Assembly (NCBI RefSeq): GCF_000380045.1
Contig: NZ_KB904339.1
Location: 218,515-282,514, forward strand
Source: Streptococcus marimammalium DSM 18627
Lineage (GTDB): Bacteria; Bacillota; Bacilli; Lactobacillales; Streptococcaceae
DNA length: 64,000 bases
Direction of reading: 5' to 3'
The position numbers were made by a program, and so were the translations under genes. The first letter of the stretch is position 1; each line of letters starts with the position of its first letter. Positions 32,827 through 40,876 of the stretch are shown here, one piece after another. Under the pieces are notes generated by a model. The model was not told the origin of the DNA, did not search any database, and saw only the letters and a list, made by a program, of their open reading frames with translations.

Positions 32827-34230
32827 ATGACTGAAATAGCAAAAAAAGAATATGTTTTTCCAAAAGGTTTTTTATGGGGAAGCTCCACCTCTGGTCCTCA
32901 AAGTGAAGGAAATGTTGCTGGTGATGGTAAGGGGATGAATAATTGGGATTACTGGTATAGCATTGCACCAGAAAAATTCCATAATGGCATTGGACCTGAA
33001 AAAACCTCTACCTTTTACACCAACTACAAAACAGATATCGAATTATTACAAAAAACAGGACATAATGTTTTTCGCCTATCAATTCAGTGGTCTAGAATTT
33101 TTCCAAATGGCATTGATGATGTTAATCCTGAAGCAATTCTTTTTTACCGAGACGTTTTTCAAAGGATTATAGACACAGGTGTTAAACTTATTGTTAATCT
33201 CTATCATTTTGATTTACCTTATGCACTTCAAGAAAAAGGAGGTTGGGAAAACAAAAAAACAGTTTGGGCTTACGAGCAATATGCTAGAACTTGTTTTGAT
33301 GTTTTTGGTGATCTGGTGGATACTTGGATTACCTTTAATGAACCAATTGTTCCAGTTGAGTGTGGTTATCTTGGAGAACTTCACTATCCCTGTAAGGTAG
33401 ATGCTAAGGCAGCTGTTCAAGTGGCCTACAATACGCAATTAGCAAGTGCCCTAGCGATAAAAGCTTGTCATGAGATAAATCCCTCTCATAGCATTAGTAT
33501 TGTTTTAAACCTGACACCAGCTTATCCTAGAAGCCAGTCAAAAGAGGATATTGATGCTGCTAGAATAGCTGAACTATTTCAAACAAAAAGTTTCCTAGAT
33601 CCATCTGTATTAGGGGTTTATCCACAAGAACTAATTGATATCATTAAAAAACATGATTTAACTCCTGATTATACTAGCGAAGAACTAACAATTATCAAAG
33701 AAAATACCGTTGACTTTTTAGGAGTAAATTATTATCAGCCTTTACGTGTTAAAGCACCTGAAAAAAAGCCTAAACTTACAGAACCTTTTATGCCTAGTTG
33801 TTATTTTGAACACTACGACATGCCTGGTAAGAAAATTAATCCTCATCGTGGTTGGGAAATTTATGAGCAGGGGCTTTATGACATTGCAATGAACATCAAA
33901 GAAGATTATGGTAATATTGAATGGCTTGTCACTGAAAATGGTATGGGAGTAGAAGGCGAAGAAAAATTTAAAGTAGATGGGGTCATCCAAGATGACTATC
34001 GTATTGATTTTATCAAAGATCATCTCATCGAACTCCATCATGCTATTTCAGATGGAGCAAACTGTAAAGGTTATATGTTGTGGACTTTTATTGACTGTTG
34101 GTCATGGTTAAATGCCTATAAAAATCGTTATGGACTAGTCGAACTCAATTTAGAAACACAAGAACGTGTTATTAAAAAATCTGGGTACTGGTTTAAAGAA
34201 TTAAGTTTAACTAATAGTTTTAGTAGTTAG
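32827..34230 (+). CDS. GH1 6-phospho-beta-glucosidase
   Basis: A 467-residue cytosolic TIM-barrel glycosidase of normal GH1 length. TFNEP carries the acid/base Glu and VTENGMG the nucleophile Glu. It cleaves 6-phospho-beta-glucosides delivered by a PTS, and the cellobiose-type EIIA, EIIB and EIIC lie in the same cluster. The N-terminal FLWGSSTSGPQSEG is the usual first strand, although the common SAYQ(I/V)EG reads GPQSEG. The actual sugar is open. The 17-base gap to the MupG-family gene implies joint transcription. Expression should be under CcpA through the cre box at 32733. Confidence 0.88.
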   Translation: MTEIAKKEYVFPKGFLWGSSTSGPQSEGNVAGDGKGMNNWDYWYSIAPEKFHNGIGPEKTSTFYTNYKTDIELLQKTGHNVFRLSIQWSRIFPNGIDDVNPEAILFYRDVFQRIIDTGVKLIVNLYHFDLPYALQEKGGWENKKTVWAYEQYARTCFDVFGDLVDTWITFNEPIVPVECGYLGELHYPCKVDAKAAVQVAYNTQLASALAIKACHEINPSHSISIVLNLTPAYPRSQSKEDIDAARIAELFQTKSFLDPSVLGVYPQELIDIIKKHDLTPDYTSEELTIIKENTVDFLGVNYYQPLRVKAPEKKPKLTEPFMPSCYFEHYDMPGKKINPHRGWEIYEQGLYDIAMNIKEDYGNIEWLVTENGMGVEGEEKFKVDGVIQDDYRIDFIKDHLIELHHAISDGANCKGYMLWTFIDCWSWLNAYKNRYGLVELNLETQERVIKKSGYWFKELSLTNSFSS

Positions 34231-34247
34231 AAAAAAGAAGGTGTCTC

Positions 34248-35342
34248 ATGCCACAACTAGGTTTTTCAATTTATCCAGAAAAATACTCGCTAGAAGAAAT
34301 ATATGATTATATTAACTTACTTCATCGCTATGGAGCAAAAAGAATGTTTATGAGTTGGTTACAAAATATTGATAACCAAGAAAAGACATTTGAAAAATAT
34401 CAAAAAATTATTCACTACGCAAATTTACGAGAAATAAGTGTTGTCTTAGATCTTAGTCCTTCTGTTATTAAAAGTAGTGGTTGGGAAAACCAACTAATTG
34501 AAATCGCTAAACAGTTAGGGCTTTTTGGATTACGATTAGATGAAGCATTACCTATAGAGGAAATTGTGAAACTAACTCATAACTCTTATGATATTAAAAT
34601 AGAATTAAATATGAGTACGGACAAGACCTTGTTGACAGAATTATTAGCAAAAAAAGCTAATTTGTCCAATATCATTGCTTGTCACAATTTTTACCCTCAT
34701 GAATTTACAGGCTTGTCTTTAGAGTATTTTTTAGAAATGTCACAATTTTATAAATCATATGAAATAAAGACAGCAGCTTTTGTTTCAGCCCAAACAGCTA
34801 ATGAGGGGCCTTGGCCATTGTCAGAAGGTCTTCCAACTTTGGAAAAAGATCGCCACTTACCCTTACGTTCTCAAATAAAATTTATGAAAGCAATCAAATG
34901 GATTGATGATATTATTATTGCTAACCAATTTATTTCTGAAACAGAATTAGAAACATGTGTTGAAGTATTTAAAGAGAATTGTATCACTTTTGATATTAAA
35001 CCCATCGTATCTCTAACAACTATTGAAAAACAAATTATTAAATTTTTTCATCACTATCGTGGAGATAGATCAGATTATGTGATTCGTTCTACCCAACCAC
35101 GGCTTATTTTTGCAGATTTCTCTATCCCAGAACGAAAGAATAATAAAAAAGTCAGTCGAGGAAGCATTATTATTGATAACGATTTATATACACGTTATAA
35201 AGGTGAGTTACAAATTGCACTAACTTCATTTACGATAAGTGAAAAGGCAAATCTTGTGGCTCAAATTATACCAGAAGATATTTTATTATTGTCCTATTTA
35301 GATCCTTGGCAGGAGTTTCGCTTGCATTTATTATTGGATTAA
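34248..35342 (+). CDS. MupG-family (DUF871) 6-phospho-glycosidase
   Basis: A 364-residue cytosolic protein starting QLGFSIYPEKYS, typical of the DUF871/MupG family: an N-terminal TIM barrel (~1-235) and a C-terminal cyclophilin-like beta domain (~250-364). The founding S. aureus member MupG is a 6-phospho-N-acetylmuramidase that cleaves MurNAc-6P from a phosphorylated cell-wall disaccharide. Here there is no murQ or murP. Instead the gene sits between a GH1 enzyme and a cellobiose-type PTS, so the substrate may be a different 6-phospho-disaccharide. The family call is firm, the substrate is not. Confidence 0.8.
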   Translation: MPQLGFSIYPEKYSLEEIYDYINLLHRYGAKRMFMSWLQNIDNQEKTFEKYQKIIHYANLREISVVLDLSPSVIKSSGWENQLIEIAKQLGLFGLRLDEALPIEEIVKLTHNSYDIKIELNMSTDKTLLTELLAKKANLSNIIACHNFYPHEFTGLSLEYFLEMSQFYKSYEIKTAAFVSAQTANEGPWPLSEGLPTLEKDRHLPLRSQIKFMKAIKWIDDIIIANQFISETELETCVEVFKENCITFDIKPIVSLTTIEKQIIKFFHHYRGDRSDYVIRSTQPRLIFADFSIPERKNNKKVSRGSIIIDNDLYTRYKGELQIALTSFTISEKANLVAQIIPEDILLLSYLDPWQEFRLHLLLD

Positions 35343-35412
35343 TAAAATTTCTTTATCGATGAGGAAAAAACTAGATCTGTTTCTTAGGAGAAATTTGATA
35401 AAATAGAAATAT

Positions 35413-35428
35413 AAGAAAGCGCTTTCTT
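35413..35428. promoter_or_regulatory. Perfect cre palindrome before the PRD regulator
   Basis: AAGAAAGCGCTTTCTT is a full 16-base palindrome centred on the CpG, close to the strongest cre form. It lies 24 bases before the regulator's start codon, so CcpA would block transcription of the regulator and of the PTS genes behind it. Confidence 0.75.
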
Positions 35429-35451
35429 TGTTGAGATTGAGGGAGGAGTAG

Positions 35452-37446
35452 ATGTTATCAAAAAAAGAAATTGCTCTCATGAGCATCTTATTAAAACAAA
35501 AGAATTCCTATGTCTCAAGTAAAATGTTGGCAGAGGAAATAAAAGTAAGTGACCGTACGGCTAGAAAATATTTAAAACAATTATCACATGTTGTAGAGAA
35601 TCAGGGAGCCAAAATCCAATCAAAACAAGGACAAGGTTATCTTTTAACGATTGAACACCCTATAGAATTTGAAGTTTTTTGGCAGGAAATTTTAGAGTCG
35701 AAAAAAAAGATGACAGACATTACACAAGTTGAAGAAGCCAGTGATAGACAGCATTATGTTCTTAATAAATTATTTTTTGAGGAACCTCGACAATCTTTTA
35801 AACAACTCACAAACGATTTATTCATCAGTAAGACAACTCTTTTAGGTGTTTTGAATAATATTAAAAAACAAATTAAACCTTATGCTTTAACATTAAAAAC
35901 AACTCAAAAAGGGTTATCGGTTGAAGGAAAGGAAGAAGATATCCGTCACTTTATTATGGATTATTTCTTTTTGGATAGTTTTGATGAGTCAATGTTTGCA
36001 GTTGTAGGTAGTACAATTCTTGATAAAATTAATTTTGCAGAACTAACTATTTTTGTTCTAGATGAATGCCGTGATGCCAAACTGCGCCTATCAGATTTTG
36101 TTATTCACAATTTAGTTTTACATATTGCACTGATGATAAAACGTATTCGTTCTGGCTACCCTCTTGATATCTTTTCAATTTCTAAAAATATTGAAAATTC
36201 AATAGAATATGAAGTAGCAACACGAATTTTAACTAAAATAGAAAATGCTTTATCCATTACCTTTCCAAAAGAAGAAGCTAATTATATTGCACTTCACTTA
36301 ACTGTCAAACATTCGACAAACAATTTAATTGAGAAAGATGCTTCAAAAAATCTATTGAAAATACATCTCAATGAAAAATTAAAAGACATTGCTGAAGTCA
36401 TACAAATGCCGTTAAATCAAGATACAAATTTAATTAATGGTCTTTTAGCCCATTTTAATCCTTTACTAATTAGAATGGAAAATAAAATTCAAATGAGTAA
36501 CCCACTTCTTGAAGAGGTGATAGAGCACTATTTTGATATTTTTGTACTGACTAAGGAAACCTTTAAAATGATGCCTGAACTCATTCATCATGAAATTGGT
36601 GACGATGAATGGGCTTATATTGCTCTTCATATTATGGCTGCTATTGAAAGATATACTAATCGTCATAAATTACAAGTATTAGTTGTCTGTGCAACTGGTT
36701 ATGGGAGTGCCATGATGTTGAAAAATCGTTTAGAAAAAGAATTTGCAGGAAGTCTCAAAATAGTAGACGTGGTCAGCTATTATGAGGTTGACGAAGACAG
36801 ATTAGAAAATATTGATTTGGTCATCTCATCGATTAGTTTAGATCATTTGTTATTTTTAACACCAATTATTCATGTTAGTGTGCTTTTAAATAAGGAAGAT
36901 GTAGAAGCCATTCGTCAATTTATTGGTGAGCAATCTCATTATAAACAAGAAAAGTCGTTAAAATCTCTTTCTGATTTTAAAAAGGGTAAACAAATAGCAA
37001 CAACTGTTTTTTCAAAAGATAAGATCATTTATTTTGATGAAGAAACCACGAAAACAAAAGCTCTAAAACAACTGATTGAACAATTGAATGAAGCAGTAGA
37101 ACCGCAGTTTAATCATCAATTTTTAGATCAAATCACTCTAAGAGAAAGTTACAGTCCGCTAGTTTTTGGGGAGAGTTTAGCTTTTCCTCATCCGGCTGTA
37201 CCAATGACTTATTCTGAACAGATTGTTGTTGGGATTTTTAAACATCCTATAGTTTGGGATGACAAACATAATGCCATCAGATTTATCTTTTTATTATCGC
37301 CATCAAAAGGTAGAAATCACTATTTAAAATTTGTTTCACCAAGTCTAGTAGCTTTTGTCGATAATAAAGAGCTACAAACAAAGCTTTTAGAAACACCAAC
37401 TTATGAAAATTTAATTAACATATTTGCCCAATTGATTGAGGGTTAA
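35452..37446 (+). CDS. PRD-containing PTS operon regulator (LicR/MtlR type)
   Basis: A 664-residue modular regulator. An HTH_11 domain covers ~5-60 (SDRTARKYLKQL recognition helix) and a second HTH/Mga-like domain ~85-170. Two PRDs follow at ~185-395 with phosphorylatable His residues (NLVLHIAL, YIALHLTVKH, YIALHIMA). An EIIB-like domain has Cys in VVCATGYGSAMML (~410), and an EIIA-like domain has His in GESLAFPHPAVP (~580). It would bind DNA as an activator, switched by PTS phosphorylation according to sugar supply. The adjacent cellobiose-type EII genes and GH1 gene are the likely targets. The gene starts after GGGAGGAG. Confidence 0.9.
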   Translation: MLSKKEIALMSILLKQKNSYVSSKMLAEEIKVSDRTARKYLKQLSHVVENQGAKIQSKQGQGYLLTIEHPIEFEVFWQEILESKKKMTDITQVEEASDRQHYVLNKLFFEEPRQSFKQLTNDLFISKTTLLGVLNNIKKQIKPYALTLKTTQKGLSVEGKEEDIRHFIMDYFFLDSFDESMFAVVGSTILDKINFAELTIFVLDECRDAKLRLSDFVIHNLVLHIALMIKRIRSGYPLDIFSISKNIENSIEYEVATRILTKIENALSITFPKEEANYIALHLTVKHSTNNLIEKDASKNLLKIHLNEKLKDIAEVIQMPLNQDTNLINGLLAHFNPLLIRMENKIQMSNPLLEEVIEHYFDIFVLTKETFKMMPELIHHEIGDDEWAYIALHIMAAIERYTNRHKLQVLVVCATGYGSAMMLKNRLEKEFAGSLKIVDVVSYYEVDEDRLENIDLVISSISLDHLLFLTPIIHVSVLLNKEDVEAIRQFIGEQSHYKQEKSLKSLSDFKKGKQIATTVFSKDKIIYFDEETTKTKALKQLIEQLNEAVEPQFNHQFLDQITLRESYSPLVFGESLAFPHPAVPMTYSEQIVVGIFKHPIVWDDKHNAIRFIFLLSPSKGRNHYLKFVSPSLVAFVDNKELQTKLLETPTYENLINIFAQLIEG

Positions 37447-37457
37447 AGGAGGAAAAA

Positions 37458-37772
37458 ATGAAAAATATTATGTTAGTTTGTAATGCCGGTATGTCAACAA
37501 GTATGCTAGTTACAAAGATGTCTTTTGCTGCAAAAGAAAAAGGAATTGATGCAACTATTTGGGCTGTTCCTGTTTCTGAAGTTGATAATGAAGTCTCAGG
37601 TAAAGAGATTGATGCTATTTTAGTAGGGCCACAAGTTAAATTCATGCTTAATGAATACAAAGAAAAATTTGAACCAACTATTAAAGTGGCAGATATTAAT
37701 ATGGTAGATTATGGCACCATGAATGGTGAAAATGTTCTAAATTTTGCTTTAGAGATGATGGGAGAAGACTAA
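37458..37772 (+). CDS. PTS EIIB, lactose/cellobiose family
   Basis: A 104-residue cytosolic phosphocarrier. Cys8 in LVCNAGMSTSML is the phosphorylated residue, as in CelA/ChbB. It receives phosphate from the EIIA encoded next and passes it to sugar bound by EIIC (38607). It starts 11 bases after the regulator with AAAGGAGG and overlaps the EIIA gene by one base (TAATG), which indicates translational coupling. Confidence 0.92.
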   Translation: MKNIMLVCNAGMSTSMLVTKMSFAAKEKGIDATIWAVPVSEVDNEVSGKEIDAILVGPQVKFMLNEYKEKFEPTIKVADINMVDYGTMNGENVLNFALEMMGED

Positions 37773-38095
37773 TGACAGAACCAGCAAATCTAGAAGCAGT
37801 CATGGGACTTATCATGCACGGTGGTGATGCTAAAGGCAAGGCTGTTGAAGCGATTAGAAAAGCTAAAACTGGTGCTTTTTCAGAGGCTCATCACTTAATC
37901 AAACAAGCTAACGATGCCTTAAACATTGCCCATCGGTCACAAACAGAATTTTTGACTCAAGAAGCAGCAGGAAATACTGTTGAATTATCTTTATTATTAA
38001 TTCATGGTCAAGATCATTTGATGACAGCTTTAACATTTATTGATTTGGCAAAAGAAGTTATTGCACTTTATGAGAAAATAGATAACTCTCATTAA
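37772..38095 (+). CDS. PTS EIIA, lactose/cellobiose family
   Basis: A 107-residue helical phosphocarrier of the LacF/CelC type. The conserved helix FSEAHHLIKQAND and the active-site His in LLLIHGQDHLMTAL are visible. It acts as a trimer, taking phosphate from HPr. Its start overlaps the EIIB stop by one base. Confidence 0.92.
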   Translation: MTEPANLEAVMGLIMHGGDAKGKAVEAIRKAKTGAFSEAHHLIKQANDALNIAHRSQTEFLTQEAAGNTVELSLLLIHGQDHLMTALTFIDLAKEVIALYEKIDNSH

Positions 38096-38104
38096 GGAGA
38101 AGAT

Positions 38105-38566
38105 ATGATTGTAAAAAAACTTGGGGATGTTTCTCAAAAAGCATTATTTGAAGCCATCGTGGCCTCTTTAAAAAAAGATTATTATGAAAGCACTAAAAAG
38201 GTTTTAGAAGATAGTGATATTAAAACTGGTTTAACGTATATCAAATCTTTTGGAGCTAAAAATCAAAATCAGGTTCGTATCACGCTAGAGCATTTTGAAG
38301 CACCAAGTGTTTACGGTGTTACCTTTAGCTCAAATCGTGGTAAACAACATATTTCATATTTTTTGGAAGAAAAAACACCTCAGTCAACATTAATTACTTA
38401 CCAGCAAAAAAATGAAATCACTGATGTTTTTCAAAAAGCCAATCAATTTCTTATGGAAAAAATTTTGAAAAAAAGTCTAGAAAGACAAATCGATGCACAA
38501 TTAACAGGTATGATTAAATATGTTAAAGAAAATAATCAAGAGTTAGAAAATGAATTGACTTTATGA
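38105..38566 (+). CDS. DUF3284 PTS-associated protein
   Basis: A 153-residue soluble protein of the DUF3284 family, which occurs almost only inside cellobiose-type PTS operons. Residues ~1-70 (MIVKKLGDVSQKALF onward) and a START-like beta core suggest a ligand-binding fold. The role is unknown, and a modulator of the EII complex is plausible. It starts nine bases after EIIA with AAGGAGA. A short decayed paralogue of its first 15 codons occurs downstream at 40236. Confidence 0.8.
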   Translation: MIVKKLGDVSQKALFEAIVASLKKDYYESTKKVLEDSDIKTGLTYIKSFGAKNQNQVRITLEHFEAPSVYGVTFSSNRGKQHISYFLEEKTPQSTLITYQQKNEITDVFQKANQFLMEKILKKSLERQIDAQLTGMIKYVKENNQELENELTL

Positions 38567-38606
38567 TGAATATTAAAATGTAAAAAATAAAAGAGGAGAT
38601 TTTGAA

Positions 38607-39980
38607 ATGTCAAATTTATCAACTAAATTTATGGAAATTTCGGGTAAAATTGGTTCACAAAGACATTTAGTAGCTGTTCGTGATTCCTTTGTAGCAATGA
38701 TGCCCATCACGATGGCTGGTGCTGTTGCGGTATTACTAAATGTTTTTTTACGAGACATTCCAACTAGTATGGGGATGACAGGCTTTGTTGAAGCTATGCA
38801 ACCAGTAATTAATATTAATGGCTATGTTTATTTCGGTACCATTGGTATCATGGCACTTGTCTTTTCTTTTGCTTTAGGACATAACTTAGCAGTTATGAAT
38901 AAAGTAAATCCTTTAGCAGGAGGGCTTATTTCAATTGCAGCTTTTATTGCTACACTTCCTCAATCATTAACTATTACAACTGCTTTAGAAGGGGTAAATT
39001 CATCAGTGGTTAACTCTCTAAAAGAGTTGGGTTTAACAATTATCTCATCTGATGGTGTCTCTTCTCTTGAAGTAAGTGAATGGGGAGCTATTGCTTTAAA
39101 ATACGTAGGTGCTACTGGTTTATTTACAGCCTTAATCACAGGCTTTATTGCATCATTTGTTTATGCTACTTTAACGAAACGAAACATTACTATTAAATTA
39201 CCTGAAAGTGTACCTCCTGCTGTTAACAAAGCATTTGTTGCTATCATTCCTGGTGCAGCAGCTATTTACGCTACATCAATTATTGCCTACTTAACTTTTG
39301 TTTTATCTGGTTTAGCAATGAGTGATCTTATTTCTGAATACATTCAAAGACCTTTAATGGGACTTTCACAAGGACTCGGTTCAGTTATCCTTTTAAGTTT
39401 TTTAGTGCAATTATTCTGGTTCTTTGGACTTCATGGTCACAATGTTCTTGGACCAATTTTGGATGGTATCTATATCCCAGCTCTTAATGAAAATACTGCC
39501 GTTTATGAAGCAACTCAAAGTGCTGCCAACCTTCCATGGACTTGGACACGTGGCTCCTTTGATGCCTTTGCGCAAATGGGTGGATCTGGTGTTACTCTAG
39601 CTCTTATCATTGCAATCTTTATCTTCTCAAAACGTGAAGAGCATAAGGCGGTCGCTAAATTAGCAGCACCAATGGGATTATTTAATATTAATGAGCCTAT
39701 TACCTTTGGTATTCCAATGGTTCTTAACCCAATCTTTGCTATTCCTTGGTTAATTATTCCACCAATCTGTGTCACTATTGCCTATCTTGCAACGGCTTCT
39801 GGTTTAATTCCACCAGTATTTTTAGCAGTTCCTTGGATTACACCTCCAGGATTATACGCTTATCTTGCAACAGGTGGTAATATAATGGCTGCATTAGTAT
39901 CACTCTTTAATCTATTTGTTGCCTTTCTCATCTGGACCCCATTTGTTATTTCTGCCAACAAAGTAAAAGCAGGCGAGTAA
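38607..39980 (+). CDS. PTS EIIC, cellobiose family
   Basis: A 457-residue membrane transporter with about ten helices. FGLHGHNVLGPILDGIY is the sugar-binding region and FNINEPITFGIPMVLNP carries the conserved Glu of the lactose/cellobiose EIIC family. It moves the beta-glucoside through the membrane while EIIB phosphorylates it. It starts after AGAGGAG. The stop codon lies one base before the start of a small membrane protein gene. Confidence 0.92.
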   Translation: MSNLSTKFMEISGKIGSQRHLVAVRDSFVAMMPITMAGAVAVLLNVFLRDIPTSMGMTGFVEAMQPVININGYVYFGTIGIMALVFSFALGHNLAVMNKVNPLAGGLISIAAFIATLPQSLTITTALEGVNSSVVNSLKELGLTIISSDGVSSLEVSEWGAIALKYVGATGLFTALITGFIASFVYATLTKRNITIKLPESVPPAVNKAFVAIIPGAAAIYATSIIAYLTFVLSGLAMSDLISEYIQRPLMGLSQGLGSVILLSFLVQLFWFFGLHGHNVLGPILDGIYIPALNENTAVYEATQSAANLPWTWTRGSFDAFAQMGGSGVTLALIIAIFIFSKREEHKAVAKLAAPMGLFNINEPITFGIPMVLNPIFAIPWLIIPPICVTIAYLATASGLIPPVFLAVPWITPPGLYAYLATGGNIMAALVSLFNLFVAFLIWTPFVISANKVKAGE

Positions 39981-39981
39981 A

Positions 39982-40131
39982 ATGACACAAAAAAATGGTT
40001 CACTATTTTTAATGGCAATCGGATTCTTTCTTATTGCCATTAGCCCAACAATGGGTAATAAATACCTTAATATCCTATCAGGTCTCAGTCTAGTCTTACT
40101 TGGACTTTATCTGATAAAGAAAAAGAAATAA
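39982..40131 (+). CDS. Small membrane protein (49 aa) at the end of the PTS operon
   Basis: ATG at 39982, one base after the EIIC stop, opens 49 codons. The product has two hydrophobic segments (about 8-21 and 30-44) joined by a short polar turn with Asn and Lys, and ends in KKKK, so both ends should lie in the cytosol. The ribosome site would be AGGCGAG within the end of EIIC, so translation is probably coupled. The position suggests a small accessory subunit of EIIC, but that is inference. A terminator follows at once. Confidence 0.65.
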   Translation: MTQKNGSLFLMAIGFFLIAISPTMGNKYLNILSGLSLVLLGLYLIKKKK

Positions 40132-40133
40132 GA

Positions 40134-40160
40134 AAAATCACCGATAAGGTGATTTTTTTG
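40134..40160 (+). terminator. Terminator of the PTS operon
   Basis: AAAATCACC/GGTGATTTT (9 bp, GATAA loop) and a T run, three bases after the 49-aa gene. It confirms that gene as the last of the operon. Confidence 0.85.
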
Positions 40161-40235
40161 ATGGAACAAACTTTTAACAATAAAATATTACAAATCAGAT
40201 ATTTATTTAATTAGGTGACAAAGAGGTGTATGATA

Positions 40236-40344
40236 ATGATACAAAAAAGATTAGGAGATTTATCACGTAAAACACTTTTAATTAGTAGCTATTGTTAATG
40301 GTTTCCGTACTTGGCAACTAATCAGCAAAACCTATTTTGAATAG
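40236..40344 (+). pseudogene. Remnant of a second DUF3284 gene
   Basis: ATG 40236, after AGAGGTG, opens MIQKRLGDLSRKTLL, nine of 15 residues identical to the start of the DUF3284 protein at 38105. The frame stops at 40296. A shifted frame continues for about 20 codons to TAG near 40344 before a terminator. It is probably the relic of a duplicated PTS accessory gene. The rest of 40132-40452 has only terminators and a promoter. Confidence 0.6.
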
Positions 40345-40355
40345 TAACAAGACAT

Positions 40356-40386
40356 AAGGCTAGAGAGAAAACATCTAGCCTTTTAG
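40356..40386 (+). terminator. Terminator after the DUF3284 remnant
   Basis: AAGGCTAGA/TCTAGCCTT (9 bp, 9-base loop) and TTAG. It is followed closely by an extended -10 promoter (TGA-TATAAT, 40397-40405) for the next gene. Confidence 0.75.
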
Positions 40387-40452
40387 TAAAAAATTATGAT
40401 ATAATTGAGATGAATATTTTATCATCTTTATCTTTTAAAAAGGAGATTAAAA

Positions 40453-40845
40453 ATGGCAATAACAGTGACTCGAAAAGTTTTAAAATGGACGTTGTTTAGT
40501 TTTCCTTTTAAGTTATTTTTAAATGGAAAAAAGATTAGTAAAATTGCTGAAAATGAAACAATAACCATTCCGATGATTGATTCTAATGCAACTTTATCTG
40601 TCAGTCCCACTTTAGGAAGAATAGTTTTTTTTAAAGTTCTTGACGGTGATCAATTGCTTGTTCAATTTAACACGTTTGGCAAACTTTATAGACTATGGCC
40701 ACTACTTCTAGTTCTTAGTATATCAATGAATTTATTCATTAATATTGCTATTTTCACTTTTATACTAAGTCCTTTTTTATTCCCTATTTTTGAAATTAAA
40801 AAAATAGAAGCATCTCAAGAAAATAACCCTATCAAAATAGAGTAA
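40453..40845 (+). CDS. Unknown small membrane protein
   Basis: A 130-residue protein I do not recognise. Residues 1-80 are polar and beta-rich, with LNGKKISKIAENETITIP resembling a small ubiquitin-like or beta-sandwich domain. Residues ~82-112 are strongly hydrophobic and form one or two membrane helices, followed by a charged tail. The gene has its own extended -10 promoter at 40397-40405 and AAAAAGGAG as ribosome site, and shares a terminator with the convergent ABC permease gene. It appears to be monocistronic. Confidence 0.65.
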   Translation: MAITVTRKVLKWTLFSFPFKLFLNGKKISKIAENETITIPMIDSNATLSVSPTLGRIVFFKVLDGDQLLVQFNTFGKLYRLWPLLLVLSISMNLFINIAIFTFILSPFLFPIFEIKKIEASQENNPIKIE

Positions 40846-40872
40846 GACAGTTATCTTACTCTATTTTTTCAT
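40834..40872. terminator. Bidirectional terminator
   Basis: A 13-bp perfect stem (40834-40846 with 40855-40867) with A- and T-rich flanks lies between the convergent genes. The left arm overlaps the stop codon of the plus-strand gene. Confidence 0.85.
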
Positions 40873-40876
40873 GCTT

